The notes: generated by a model from the sequence alone, not told the origin. Positions 26,627 to 35,596 are shown, counted from the first letter of the stretch. The stretch is 64,000 nt of DNA from an uncultured Allobosea sp. (GCF_945957345.1 NZ_CAMFKW010000012.1:45214-109213), one strand, 5' to 3'. Made by a program: numbers and translations.

Positions 26627-27901
26627 TCAGGTGGCGAAGCCGCCGCGCAGCGGATGAAACAGGACGACATCACCGGGATGAACGCCGCTGTTCTCCGCGG
26701 CGATCTCGGCCAGGCCATCGGCTTCGGCGAGCGGTTGCAGTCGGGCAGAACCGCCGCGGCCAAGGATCTCGACGCCAAGGCCCTCGTGACCTTCGACGAG
26801 CTTGACCGGAACGAACTCGGTTCGGCCTGCGCGGCGGACAAAGGCCGACTTGCTCGGTAAGGGAAAGCCGAGCCGCCGTGGAGGCTCCCGCCCCTCCAGG
26901 GAGCTGGCCATCGTTCGACCCAGCAGTAGCCAGCACACCAGGCTCGAAACCGGATTCCCCGGCAGGCCCAGGTACGCCGCGGAACCGATGCGGCCAACGA
27001 CGGCGGGCTTGCCGGGCTTCAAGGCGATCTTGAGGGTTTCGCCGCTGCCGCCTGCCCGCTCCAACGCTTCAAGCGCATGGTCCTCCTCGCCGAGGGAGGC
27101 GCCGCCGCTGGTGATTACGAGATCGGCTCGCTCGGCCGCACACTGAAGTCGATCGGCGATCATTTCAGGCCGGTCAGGAACCCAGCCACCGTCGATTGGC
27201 ACCAGGCCTGATTGCTCGATCAAGGCGAGCAGCATCGGCCGATTGGAATCATAGATCGCGCTGGGTTCGAGCGCGTCACCGGCCTGTCGAAGCTCGTCTC
27301 CCGTCGAGATCACGGCCACACGCGGCCGTGCGCGTACCTTGAAGGTGCCGATGCCCTGCGCGGCGGCAAGGGCGACATGGCGCGCATCGAGACGCTCGCC
27401 CACTTGGAGAAGGGTCTCAAGCGGTTGAACGTCCTCGCCCTTGATCCGGATATTGTCTCCCGCCCGGATCGGGCAACGCAGAACGATGATATCGCCATCG
27501 CGGTCGACATGCTCTTGCATGACGACCGCGTCGGCGCCCTGCGGCAGCGGGGCCCCGGTGAAGAGCCGAGCGGCCTGGGCCGCAGCGATCCGCCCGCCGC
27601 GGCCGCCAGCAGGAACACGGCCGACGACCTCGAGGCGGATGCCTGCGGCAAGTCCGTCGCCGGCGGCCAAGGCATATCCGTCCATGGCGGACTGGGTGAA
27701 AGGCGGTGCCGCAAGACGCGCCACAATGGGCTCTGCGAGCGTGCGTCCGGCCGCCTGCGTCACCGGGACGGTATCCGTCCTGGTCAGCGCCGCCGCATAG
27801 GCAGCCGCGCGAGCGCACGCTTCGGAGACAGAGAGAAGAGCCGGGGCGCGATCGGCGGCGAGAGCCGAAAGCGGCGCTTCGACCACAATGGGAAGCGTCA
27901 T
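26627..27901 (-). CDS. moeA: Molybdopterin molybdenumtransferase MoeA
   Basis: A 424-residue MoeA. Conserved parts include PPFTQSAMDGYAL, GAPLPQGADAVVMQE, the VISTGDEL strand and SGGASLGEEDH of the molybdopterin-binding domain, and GLPGNPVSSLV. It inserts molybdate into adenylated molybdopterin. Placed between aioA and the cytochrome gene, it is a dedicated cofactor gene for arsenite oxidase; in Agrobacterium the order is cytochrome then this gene (chlE), so the order is swapped here. It begins 74 bases after the aioA stop. Confidence 0.93.
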   Translation of the reverse strand: MTLPIVVEAPLSALAADRAPALLSVSEACARAAAYAAALTRTDTVPVTQAAGRTLAEPIVARLAAPPFTQSAMDGYALAAGDGLAAGIRLEVVGRVPAGGRGGRIAAAQAARLFTGAPLPQGADAVVMQEHVDRDGDIIVLRCPIRAGDNIRIKGEDVQPLETLLQVGERLDARHVALAAAQGIGTFKVRARPRVAVISTGDELRQAGDALEPSAIYDSNRPMLLALIEQSGLVPIDGGWVPDRPEMIADRLQCAAERADLVITSGGASLGEEDHALEALERAGGSGETLKIALKPGKPAVVGRIGSAAYLGLPGNPVSSLVCWLLLGRTMASSLEGREPPRRLGFPLPSKSAFVRRAGRTEFVPVKLVEGHEGLGVEILGRGGSARLQPLAEADGLAEIAAENSGVHPGDVVLFHPLRGGFAT

Positions 27902-27975
27902 GACAGACCTGCGAGCTGGAAGTGAGGAGAGATGAGCGGGTCGCGTAAGCGTACGCCCCGCTCATCGTGACGGCG

Positions 27976-30438
27976 TCAGACCGCGTATTCGCGGCTCTTG
28001 AAGGACAGATGCCTGGTATTCTCCGGTGCGCTCGCGATCTTCCGGATGTTGCCCCAGGTCTGCTTGTAGTTCGGGATCACGAACTCATTGACGCCTGCAG
28101 AGACGACATTGCCTTGGACGCCCGTGGGAAACGCGAACAGCATGAAGGCCTGATTTCGCTTCGCCGAAGGCGTCGGATAGGCCATGGCCTGCGTCGAGCC
28201 GTTGTCGTTGTAGACCTCGACAAGATCCCCGTCCTTGAGGCCGAGCTCGGCCATATCGGCTGGGTTCAGCTCGATGAAGGGATATGGCTGAGCGTCCATG
28301 ACGAAGTCGTTCTTCTGGTCGAGATAGGCGCTCTGCCAGATCAGGTTGGCCCGCCCGTTGTTGATCAGGAACGGGAACTTGTCCTTCTCGGCCTGCTTCC
28401 CGGCAGCCTGGAGACCACGCCACTGCGTCTCCATGAAGGTTGCCTTGCCGTCCTTGCCGCCGAACTTACCGTCGGCGAACAGCCGCTTCGTGCCGATGAT
28501 CTTGCCGTCCGCGAAGCCGGTCGCCGGCTCCTGGAAGCCATTCGTGCCCATCGCCTTCAGGCGAGCATAGGTAACGTGCTCACCACCCTTCTCATGAGCA
28601 TGGTAGCCGTCCATGAAGGCGTCTTCCTCGGTCTTCCAGTCGAAGCCTTTGAAGTTGTCGGCAACCTGGGCCATGCCGATTTCCCGGAAGACGCGTTCCA
28701 TGTTGTTGGCGATGCGGGCCGCGATCAGGCAGTCAGGCATGGCTTGGCCTGGCGGATCCATGTAGCGCTCGACGAGGCGCATGCGGCGCTCGCCGTTCAT
28801 TGAGGTCAGATTCATTTCGCCCGAGGTCGCGGCCGGGAGCCAGACATGCGACGCCTGGCCGATCTGGCTCGGTATGATGTCCACGTCGACCGAGAACAGC
28901 CCGCCCTTCTTGATTGCCTCGACGATGGCGTTGACCAGCGCCGTCCGGTCACCGAATGGGATCGAGTCCATCGCCTCCTTCACCAGATCGGTGCGCTTCT
29001 TGTAGGTTCGCTTGAACTGGTAGGCATTGAGCGTCGTCTTGTAGTGGTCGCATCCCCAGATGTGGTGAACGCCGCCCTTGCCCTCGATCAGGAGCTTGTC
29101 GACATAGGCGGCCGGCCGGCCGACATGGGCGTCAGACGGACGCGAGTAGCCTTCCTGGTGGCCGCCCAGACGCACGCAACCACCTCCCGGCCGACCGATA
29201 TTGCCGGTGGCGAGAGCGACGTTCACGAGCGCGCCGTTAGTGCGGTAGTTGTCGTTGCCCCAGATCAGGCCCTTCTCATAGGCGAACATGGTGCGCCGAC
29301 GCGCATTGCCTTCCTTTGGCGACGCAATCCATTCCGCCGACTGGCGGATCTGGTCGACGGTGAGGCCGGTCAGAGCGGCAGCCTGCTCCAGGGTCGTCTT
29401 GTTGGCCGCGACCATCTTGTCGAAGCCGTTTGTCGAAGCGGCAATCAGCGCCTTGTCGACCCAACCCTTCTCGGCGATGTACGTCATCCAGGCGTTGAAC
29501 AGCGCAAGATCACTGCCCGAGTTGATGGCGAGGTGCATTACCCGCTCTTTGCCGGCCTCCACCTCGCAGGCGTTGACTGTCACGGTGCGCCGCGGGTCGA
29601 TGATAACTATCCGCGCGGGAGAATGAGCCTCATTCGGAAGCTCGGCGCGCTTCTTGTCCATCGAGGTGCCGCGCAGGTTCGGCACCCAGTGATTCAGGAA
29701 GTAGTTGGTCTGCGTCTCTAGCGGGTTGGCGCCAACCACGACGATCGTGTCGGCGAGCTCGGCATCCTCGTAGCAGTTGTTGAGCTCGCCGATGCCCATG
29801 TCGCGCGTGGCGTGGACCTCGGAATTGTAGGCCGGCCGGTTGTGGATCCGGATGTTCTTCACCTTCATGGCGCCGAAATAGAGCTTGCCGGTGCCCCAGG
29901 TGTTCTCGTAGCCGCCGCCGGCGCCGCCATGATCGAAAGCGGAGACGAAAAGCCCATCCTCGCCCTGATCTTTGACGATCTGGCAGGTGACCCGGGCCAC
30001 GAGATCGAGAGCATCATCCCAGGACGTCGGAGACATCGCTCCATATCGCCAGACCATCGGGTGAGTGAGACGCTGCTGTTGGGTCGAACGCGCCTCTGAG
30101 TACGAGGTCTCCGCCATGCGGGCGCCGCGGACCGAACCGAGGCCCGAATTCACCACGCAGTTCTTGTCCGGCATGATGACCAGGTGGACGTCCTTACCGT
30201 CCTGCTTGACGATGTTGTACATCGACGGCGAGTACCAGGCGCTGCTGTCGGCCCCTTGCTGCTGGGCAAGATCGACCTTGAACTTGTTCTGGCTCGGATC
30301 CGTGCCGCCCTGCCGGTTGATGTCCCAGGTGTAGGCCTTGTAGCCGCAGCCGACGATACAGAAGTGGCAAGTGACATTGTGCTCCTTGGCGTCCGCGGGG
30401 ACGATGGGGAGGCGATCGATCTGACGCTTGTAGGTCAT
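27976..30438 (-). CDS. aioA: Arsenite oxidase large subunit AioA
   Basis: An 820-residue molybdopterin enzyme that oxidises arsenite to arsenate in the periplasm. The ATG at 30438 follows aioB by 11 bases. The N-terminal CHFCIVGCGYKAYTW supplies the Cys-x2-Cys-x3-Cys of the [3Fe-4S] cluster, and the fourth position is not Cys, as is typical of AioA. Other stretches match the family, such as VNSGLGSVRGARMAE and FDHGGAGGGYENTWG. There is no signal peptide; it would be carried across by the Tat signal on AioB. Length agrees with known AioA (about 826). Confidence 0.95.
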   Translation of the reverse strand: MTYKRQIDRLPIVPADAKEHNVTCHFCIVGCGYKAYTWDINRQGGTDPSQNKFKVDLAQQQGADSSAWYSPSMYNIVKQDGKDVHLVIMPDKNCVVNSGLGSVRGARMAETSYSEARSTQQQRLTHPMVWRYGAMSPTSWDDALDLVARVTCQIVKDQGEDGLFVSAFDHGGAGGGYENTWGTGKLYFGAMKVKNIRIHNRPAYNSEVHATRDMGIGELNNCYEDAELADTIVVVGANPLETQTNYFLNHWVPNLRGTSMDKKRAELPNEAHSPARIVIIDPRRTVTVNACEVEAGKERVMHLAINSGSDLALFNAWMTYIAEKGWVDKALIAASTNGFDKMVAANKTTLEQAAALTGLTVDQIRQSAEWIASPKEGNARRRTMFAYEKGLIWGNDNYRTNGALVNVALATGNIGRPGGGCVRLGGHQEGYSRPSDAHVGRPAAYVDKLLIEGKGGVHHIWGCDHYKTTLNAYQFKRTYKKRTDLVKEAMDSIPFGDRTALVNAIVEAIKKGGLFSVDVDIIPSQIGQASHVWLPAATSGEMNLTSMNGERRMRLVERYMDPPGQAMPDCLIAARIANNMERVFREIGMAQVADNFKGFDWKTEEDAFMDGYHAHEKGGEHVTYARLKAMGTNGFQEPATGFADGKIIGTKRLFADGKFGGKDGKATFMETQWRGLQAAGKQAEKDKFPFLINNGRANLIWQSAYLDQKNDFVMDAQPYPFIELNPADMAELGLKDGDLVEVYNDNGSTQAMAYPTPSAKRNQAFMLFAFPTGVQGNVVSAGVNEFVIPNYKQTWGNIRKIASAPENTRHLSFKSREYAV

Positions 30439-30449
30439 GGTCTTCTCCC

Positions 30450-30971
30450 TCAGAGCACGTTGGACAGGCGGCCGTAGAGAAGCTCGTCGAGCCCCTCGGC
30501 AACGATGTCGCCATTGGCTTCGACACGCAGGGCGTATTGAGGCAGGTTCTGGGTCGATTGCCCCCAAACCTGCTGGCCGCCGGCCTCGCAATCGAAGCGG
30601 GAGTAGTGCCCCGGACAGTTCAGGGTCTTGTCGGAGGAATTGAAGGCCAGCGGATAGCCCTTGTGCGGGCAGACAGTGGAGAAGCCGACGATGTCGCCGT
30701 CCGGCCCGACACCGCCCGGCACGCGCTTACCGAGCTTGATCAGGACGCCGGGTGCATCGTCATCGGGATAGGCAACGTCCTTCGGTTCGTTGACCTTGAG
30801 CTCCGCCACGGTTCCGAGCTTGTTGGCGGGATACTCGACCAGCGCGGCAGCGGGTTTCGCCTGAGCCGGCGCGGAAACGATCGTCGTCGCAGCCGCGCCA
30901 GCCGCAGCAAACCCCGCTCCTGACAGGAACCGGCGGCGGCCGAGATCGACCATCAGATCGCACTTCTTCAT
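30450..30971 (-). CDS. aioB: Arsenite oxidase Rieske subunit AioB
   Basis: A 173-residue Rieske protein. The ATG at 30971 is preceded by GGAGGAA and gives a twin-arginine signal (GRRRFLSGAGFAAAGAAA). The [2Fe-2S] site reads CPHKGYPLAFN and CPGHYSRFD (C-x-H and C-x2-H). It passes electrons from the molybdenum centre of AioA to a cytochrome. It is the first gene of the structural operon, with a sigma-54 promoter about 40-57 bases upstream. Confidence 0.95.
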   Translation of the reverse strand: MKKCDLMVDLGRRRFLSGAGFAAAGAAATTIVSAPAQAKPAAALVEYPANKLGTVAELKVNEPKDVAYPDDDAPGVLIKLGKRVPGGVGPDGDIVGFSTVCPHKGYPLAFNSSDKTLNCPGHYSRFDCEAGGQQVWGQSTQNLPQYALRVEANGDIVAEGLDELLYGRLSNVL

Positions 30972-31011
30972 TGGGATTCCTCCAACCGTCTCGTGAGCGG
31001 TGGAAGGTGAG

Positions 31012-31028
31012 TGCAGGGCCCGTGCCGA
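31012..31028 (-). promoter_or_regulatory. Sigma-54 promoter of the aioBA operon
   Basis: On the minus strand the site reads CGGCACGGGCCCTGCA, with GG (-24) and GC (-12) ten bases apart, close to the consensus TGGCACG-N4-TTGCA. A transcript starting about 12 bases further on would have a leader of about 30 bases before aioB. The AAA+ activator AioR encoded upstream fits this promoter type. Confidence 0.8.
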
Positions 31029-31091
31029 GTTCCGAAAAGTCGAAAAGCCCTTTGAAAACCAGGACGTGAGTGGAATGATAAGATCGGACTC

Positions 31092-31140
31092 GTTCAGATT
31101 TCCGAACGTGTTGCGACCGCGAAGGTTCGTGACGTTGAAC
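31092..31140. promoter_or_regulatory. Candidate AioR enhancer: two GTTC-N8-GAAC sites
   Basis: Two inverted repeats of identical form, GTTC-N8-GAAC, lie at 31092-31107 and 31125-31140, with centres 33 bases apart (about three helical turns). They are 70-110 bases upstream of the -24 box, the normal enhancer position for an NtrC-type activator, and downstream of the small gene that precedes them. The pairing on one face of the helix suggests binding of two AioR dimers. Confidence 0.6.
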
Positions 31141-31147
31141 GTCGCGA

Positions 31148-31330
31148 TCAACGCCGGGAGTTCGGCGGCTGGTCGCCGTCGTCGCGGCCGAAAGAAAGCT
31201 CCACATCCCTCCATTTGAGACGCCGCAGTCGCATCGCAAGGACGAGCCCGACGACTCCGATCAGGCTCAACACGGTGGGATTGGCGACGATCGCTGCCAG
31301 GGAATCGAGGCTTGGCATCGTGTTCCTCAC
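31148..31330 (-). CDS. Tiny membrane protein between the regulators and aioB
   Basis: A 60-residue open frame starting GTG and overlapping the stop of the MerR-like gene (GTGA); an internal ATG at 31318 gives 56 residues. It encodes a single hydrophobic helix (about residues 18-34, VLSLIGVVGLVLAM) followed by a basic and then an acidic tail, a normal single-pass protein layout. No family recognised. Coupling to the MerR-like gene argues it is translated; a role in sensing or anchoring at the aio locus is possible but not shown. Confidence 0.45.
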   Translation of the reverse strand: MRNTMPSLDSLAAIVANPTVLSLIGVVGLVLAMRLRRLKWRDVELSFGRDDGDQPPNSRR

Positions 31331-31863
31331 TCGTCCGAGGCAGAGGTTTCGACGATCAGGTGCGGTCGATCGAGCTTCGCCAGGATCGCCTCGGCCGCCT
31401 TCTTGCAGTCGAAAATGATGGAAACCGGCCCGGTCTGATGCGTTCCCCGCTCCTGCTCATACTCATCGAGGCTGTCTGTCCGGCAAACCCCGGCGCTATC
31501 GACGATCACATAGCGCCCGATCTTGTGCCGGGGGTCAGTCGTCCGGACCGCATAGTCGGCGAAACCAAGCATTGGCAGCATGGCCATGCTCGCAGCCGTT
31601 TCCGCGTTGCGGAAGCCATCGCTGCCAAGCGGAACGGTAGCGACCCGAAGCCCGATTCCCGCGTCCGAAAAGGACTTGAGCGCGAGCATGCGGCTCAAAT
31701 CCTCAAACGTGTACCGGCTGTGCTTTCCATCGTCTCGCGCGGCCAAATAGCCGCGGCGCTTCCAATCGCGCTGCAACTCCACCGACACGCCCGTTGCGCG
31801 AGCCGCTTCGGCGGGCGTGAACTCGGTCGAGATATAGCGGGTCGTGTAGCGACGTGGGCTCAT
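31327..31863 (-). CDS. MerR-like regulator within the aio locus
   Basis: A 178-residue protein whose N-terminal 70 residues form a MerR-type winged helix (FTPAEAARATGVSVELQRDW, then RRGYLAARDDGKHSRYTFED and LSRMLALKSFSDAGIG). The C-terminal part lacks the Cys metal site of MerR and has an unassigned fold ending in DCKKAAEAILAKLDRP. The ATG at 31863 was preferred to an upstream in-frame start because it begins at the conserved domain. A perfect inverted repeat lies 43 bases upstream, so autoregulation is likely. This gene is not part of the usual aioXSR-aioBA set that I know. Confidence 0.6.
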   Translation of the reverse strand: MSPRRYTTRYISTEFTPAEAARATGVSVELQRDWKRRGYLAARDDGKHSRYTFEDLSRMLALKSFSDAGIGLRVATVPLGSDGFRNAETAASMAMLPMLGFADYAVRTTDPRHKIGRYVIVDSAGVCRTDSLDEYEQERGTHQTGPVSIIFDCKKAAEAILAKLDRPHLIVETSASDE

Positions 31864-31905
31864 GCAGGACAATCCGTGAGAGGTCCCACGAATATCGCGC
31901 GACAT

Positions 31906-31929
31906 AAACCGTGTCAATCCTCACGGTTT
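31906..31929. promoter_or_regulatory. Inverted repeat before the MerR-like gene
   Basis: AAACCGTG and CACGGTTT are separated by 8 bases, in the short gap between aioR (ending 31940) and the MerR-like gene. MerR proteins bind dyads of this kind. An outer pair, ATCCGTGAGA at 31872-31881 and TCTCACGGAT at 31946-31955, surrounds it, though the second lies in the end of aioR. Confidence 0.5.
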
Positions 31930-31939
31930 GAGCGAAACC

Positions 31940-33256
31940 TCAATCTCTCACGGATCCGAGACCGTACCGCCTCATCTTTTCCCAAAGCGTTGTCCGGGAG
32001 ACGCCAAGGGCCCTCGCGGTGGCAAGCACCGCTCCGTCGTTTTCTGCGAGGACGCGGGTAATATGGCGCCGCTCAGCCTCGTCGCGAATGCCCTCCAAGC
32101 CTTCCCGATGAGAAGGTTTGAAGGCAGTTTCGAGATCAGGAAACAGATCGCCAGGCATCAGCAACGGACCGTCGCTCAGAGCAACCGCACGTTCGACGCG
32201 ATTGCGGAGTTCGCGCACATTGCCGGGCCATCCATGGGCGAGGGCCGCCTCCACGGCCAGGGCGCTCGTTCCCTGAATACGGTCGTCGCCATTCCCGGTG
32301 AACTCCGCGACAAAGCGGTCCATCAGCCACGCGATGTCCTCGCCGCGATCGCGCAGCGGCGGAACCGGTACGTGCACCACATTGATCCGATAAAGAAGAT
32401 CCTCGCGGAATGAGCCCTCTCTCACCTTCTGCAGCAAGTCGGCATTGGTGGCGCAGATCACCTTGGCCCTGAATGGCACGACCTGCTCACCGCCGACCCG
32501 CGTGAAGCTGCGCTCTTCCAGAAGCCGCAGCAGCTTGGCCTGGAGCTTGGGCGCCAATTCGCCAATCTCATCGAGAAACAGCGTCCCCGCCCCGGCACGC
32601 TCGGCGTAGCCGAGATGACGCGCATGGGCGCCCGAGAAGGCACCCTTTTCATGGCCGAAGAGCTCGCTCTCCATCAACTCAGCCGGAATCGCCGCGCAGT
32701 TGACGGCCATGAACGGACCCGACTTGCCGCGCGAGGCATGGAGCAAGCGTGCGCAGACCTCCTTGCCGCTTCCGGTTTCACCAGTCAGCAGGACCGGTGC
32801 CCCCACTTTGGCCAGCCGCAGCAGAGTACACTCAACGGCGCGCATCGCTGCCGACACGCCCAAGACCCCATCCCCTTCCTGCGCAACCGGCTCGACGAGC
32901 GTCTCCAGGCGCTCAAGGAAGGACGACATCTCGAACGGCTTCGTGACGTAATCACCAGCGCCGCAGCGCATCAGCCTGACTGCCTGGTCGATCTCGCCAA
33001 ATGCCGTCATGAACAGGAATGGCGGAGCTCGTTCGAACTTGGCGGTTTCAAGAAAAATTTCCTCGCCATTGCCATCGGGTAGCTTGAGGTCGCAGATCAC
33101 AGCTCGCGGCCGGCGCTTCGAGAGCCCTTGCACGGCCTCCGCCTTGGTCTTCCACCAGGTGACCTCGGCTCCCTCGATTGCGAGCCTCTGGACAAGGGAT
33201 TCGCCCATGATCGGATCGTCCTCGATCAAGCCGATCGCGCAGCGCTCAAGCGACAT
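31940..33256 (-). CDS. aioR: AioR sigma-54-dependent response regulator
   Basis: A 438-residue NtrC-type activator. The receiver domain (about residues 5-120) has GLIEDDPIMGES and the phosphoacceptor region VICDLKLPDGNG; the AAA+ domain has Walker A GETGSGKEV, the sigma-54 contact GAFSGA and LFLDEIGELAPK; the C-terminal Fis-type helix-turn-helix is LATARALGVSRTTLWEKM. It is phosphorylated by AioS and activates the aioBA operon. Its start overlaps the end of aioS by 11 bases. Confidence 0.93.
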   Translation of the reverse strand: MSLERCAIGLIEDDPIMGESLVQRLAIEGAEVTWWKTKAEAVQGLSKRRPRAVICDLKLPDGNGEEIFLETAKFERAPPFLFMTAFGEIDQAVRLMRCGAGDYVTKPFEMSSFLERLETLVEPVAQEGDGVLGVSAAMRAVECTLLRLAKVGAPVLLTGETGSGKEVCARLLHASRGKSGPFMAVNCAAIPAELMESELFGHEKGAFSGAHARHLGYAERAGAGTLFLDEIGELAPKLQAKLLRLLEERSFTRVGGEQVVPFRAKVICATNADLLQKVREGSFREDLLYRINVVHVPVPPLRDRGEDIAWLMDRFVAEFTGNGDDRIQGTSALAVEAALAHGWPGNVRELRNRVERAVALSDGPLLMPGDLFPDLETAFKPSHREGLEGIRDEAERRHITRVLAENDGAVLATARALGVSRTTLWEKMRRYGLGSVRD

Positions 33257-34703
33257 CGCGAAGCTCCTCTCTCATCCCGACGGGGACCATCACCCGAACC
33301 AAGGTGCCTCCCAGGGGCGAGTTGGCGATCACCGCCTTCCCTCCCATGTCCTGCAGCAGCCGGCGCGTGACCCAGAGCCCAAGCCCAGTCCCCTCACCGA
33401 TCGGAGCCGGCCGGTTGCTTTCGCCGGCAAGGACGGCTCGGGCTTCGGCACTGAACCCCGGGCCCTGGTCATGAACTTCAAGCAACAGGAATTCGCCTTC
33501 GATGGCGCTGACGAAGATGACCGCTGCGCCCGAAGGGCTGACATGAATCGCGTTGAGCAGCAGATTCAATGCGACCTGCCGGAACGCCGTGGCCTCGACA
33601 GGCAATTCACCGCCGAGCTGGTTCCGCCATTCAAGCGCCAGCGCCCGCCGCGCGATCTCAGGCCCGACAAGCAGGCGAAGATCATCGAGATCATCCGAGG
33701 TCAGGCGCCGCGGATCGCGGTCGGCACGGTAGGCGGCAAGCGTCGAACGCACGACATCGCGTATGCCCTTCAGGCCGCGCTCGAATAGGTCCAGCGAGGT
33801 CGCGCGGACCGATGGCTTGTCGCCGTGGCGCTTCAATGTGTCGATCGCATTGAACAGCCCGCCGAGGGGATTGTTGATCTCGTGTGCCATGCCGGACGCA
33901 AGGCGACCGAGGCTGGCCAGGCGTTCCTCATTCGCGAGCTCCTTGGCGATCGCCTCGCGCTCATTCACCGCATCAGCCAATGCGTTGAAACGCATGAAAA
34001 GACGCCTGAACTCCCTTGTTGACCCGGCTATCTCACTTGACGGAATCGGTTGCACCGGCCCCGAGACACTGAGATCAAGATGGCGGGACAATGTGCCGAT
34101 CGGGCCGAGCATGCGCCGGATGATCCAATAGCCGAAGGCCGCCAGCAGCAAGGCGATCACGGCATTCGTGGCGATCAAGGTGCGAAGGACGTCGCTGCGC
34201 TCGCGCAAGAGGTGGCCGATGTCATAGTCGACATAAATCTCCCCTATCCGACGGTCCTGGTAGATCAACGGCCTGCGGGCGAAGGCGCGCGCCTTGTCGG
34301 TATCGACCGTCAGCCGTGCATCACCGCGAAAATGCCGATCACGGTCCGATTGCCGGCTGAGCACAGGCGCTTGCCTCGGATCGCTGGCAGCAAGCGTCTC
34401 CCCCTTGCTGTCGACGACAACGATGCTGGCGCGGCCAAAGCCGCCTTCGAGCGAAGCGCCTCGCTCGACGATGTCGAATACCTCCCAGATATCCTCCCGC
34501 AGCACATGCGGAATAAGTGCCGATGCGAGGCCGTTGAGGTAGATCGTCGACATCGCGGCGAGCTGCCGCTCCTGGGTCTCGCGCAGTCTCGACAGCACGG
34601 CGTTGGTCATGACGATGCTGACGATCAGCATGAACGCCGCCACCAGCGCGGGCGTCTTGAAGGCGAGCGGCCAGCGCCGCGGATCAAACGACGCACGCTT
34701 CAT
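33246..34703 (-). CDS. aioS: AioS sensor histidine kinase
   Basis: A 485-residue membrane kinase. Two helices (about residues 17-37 and 178-197) enclose a periplasmic sensor of about 140 residues; HAMP, a HisKA phosphoacceptor (LASGMAHEINNPLGGLFNA) and an HATPase domain (LLLNAIHVSPSG, DQGPGFS, GTGLGLWVTRRLL) follow. It receives the arsenite signal from periplasmic AioX and phosphorylates AioR. Its ATG overlaps the stop of aioX in ATGA, and its own stop lies inside aioR. Confidence 0.93.
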   Translation of the reverse strand: MKRASFDPRRWPLAFKTPALVAAFMLIVSIVMTNAVLSRLRETQERQLAAMSTIYLNGLASALIPHVLREDIWEVFDIVERGASLEGGFGRASIVVVDSKGETLAASDPRQAPVLSRQSDRDRHFRGDARLTVDTDKARAFARRPLIYQDRRIGEIYVDYDIGHLLRERSDVLRTLIATNAVIALLLAAFGYWIIRRMLGPIGTLSRHLDLSVSGPVQPIPSSEIAGSTREFRRLFMRFNALADAVNEREAIAKELANEERLASLGRLASGMAHEINNPLGGLFNAIDTLKRHGDKPSVRATSLDLFERGLKGIRDVVRSTLAAYRADRDPRRLTSDDLDDLRLLVGPEIARRALALEWRNQLGGELPVEATAFRQVALNLLLNAIHVSPSGAAVIFVSAIEGEFLLLEVHDQGPGFSAEARAVLAGESNRPAPIGEGTGLGLWVTRRLLQDMGGKAVIANSPLGGTLVRVMVPVGMREELRDVA

Positions 34704-35596
34704 CCGAGCGCCCTCACAAGCTCGACACGGCCCGCGATGCTATCGAACAGCGTTGGACTGCCGGTCGCGAATCCGTCGAGCCGCAACAGTGACAGAACGC
34801 TTCGACCGGTCTGATCCGTGGGCATATCGATCAGCGCCCGCCGAAGGCGCGCTATCCCCTCGCTCGCAGCGTTGCCGGCGGACGTTGCTATCGGCGGAAA
34901 CCCCATCCAATCAGAGCGCCATGCAGCCTTGGTCTGCCGCGTCAGCTCTGGCTCGGTCTCGGTCATCACCTCCCAGACATAGCCGTCGACACTGCCGGAT
35001 TGGGCAAGTCCCGCGGCTACCGCCCGGACCACGTTCCGGTGCCCATAGGTGAAAAATGTCCGTTTGAAGAAGTCCTGGGGTTTGAACTTCTGCTCAGCCA
35101 GCAGAGCTCGTGTCACGAGGTATCCCGAGTTCGAGTCTGGATCGGAAAACGCGTGAATATCGCCGCGCAGATCAGCGATGTTGGTCGCCTCGCGATCAGC
35201 GCTGACCAGCAGGTAAGACTGATAGGTCGGCTTGCCACGCCAGATTGGAACCGCGACCAGATCCAGTTCGCGGCGATAGGCCACGAAGGGAAACCCGCAG
35301 ATCCAGGCCGCATCCAGCAACCCGGAAAGCAACTGGGATGTGATTTCCTGATAGGTTCGCTTGAGGACGAGTTGAACCTCGGTGTCCATGGCGACTGTCA
35401 GATAGTGCTGCAGGGCCTCAAGCAGTTGGAGATCGGAGGTTAGGAATACGGGCGTCAGCCCAAAGCGAAAAGGCTGCGCTGCACGCGGGGTCCTCGGCAA
35501 GACGAGGGAAGCCGAGGCACCCACAAGCAAACCACGGCGCGTAGGGGCGGCGCCTGCAAGAACTGAATCTGAGAGCCGGTCGACCCTCGAACTCAC
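34700..35596 (-). CDS. aioX: AioX periplasmic arsenite-binding protein
   Basis: A 298-residue PhnD-like solute-binding protein. A GTG start with GGGAGG ten bases upstream leads into a twin-arginine-like export signal (TRRGLLVGASASLVL). The mature part has the usual TPVFLTSDLQLLEALQHYL opening. It has a single cysteine, Cys100 in AAWICGFPF, matching the position of the As(III)-binding Cys of Agrobacterium AioX (Cys108 there). It binds arsenite and triggers AioS; it is the first gene of aioXSR. Confidence 0.9.
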   Translation of the reverse strand: MSSRVDRLSDSVLAGAAPTRRGLLVGASASLVLPRTPRAAQPFRFGLTPVFLTSDLQLLEALQHYLTVAMDTEVQLVLKRTYQEITSQLLSGLLDAAWICGFPFVAYRRELDLVAVPIWRGKPTYQSYLLVSADREATNIADLRGDIHAFSDPDSNSGYLVTRALLAEQKFKPQDFFKRTFFTYGHRNVVRAVAAGLAQSGSVDGYVWEVMTETEPELTRQTKAAWRSDWMGFPPIATSAGNAASEGIARLRRALIDMPTDQTGRSVLSLLRLDGFATGSPTLFDSIAGRVELVRALG

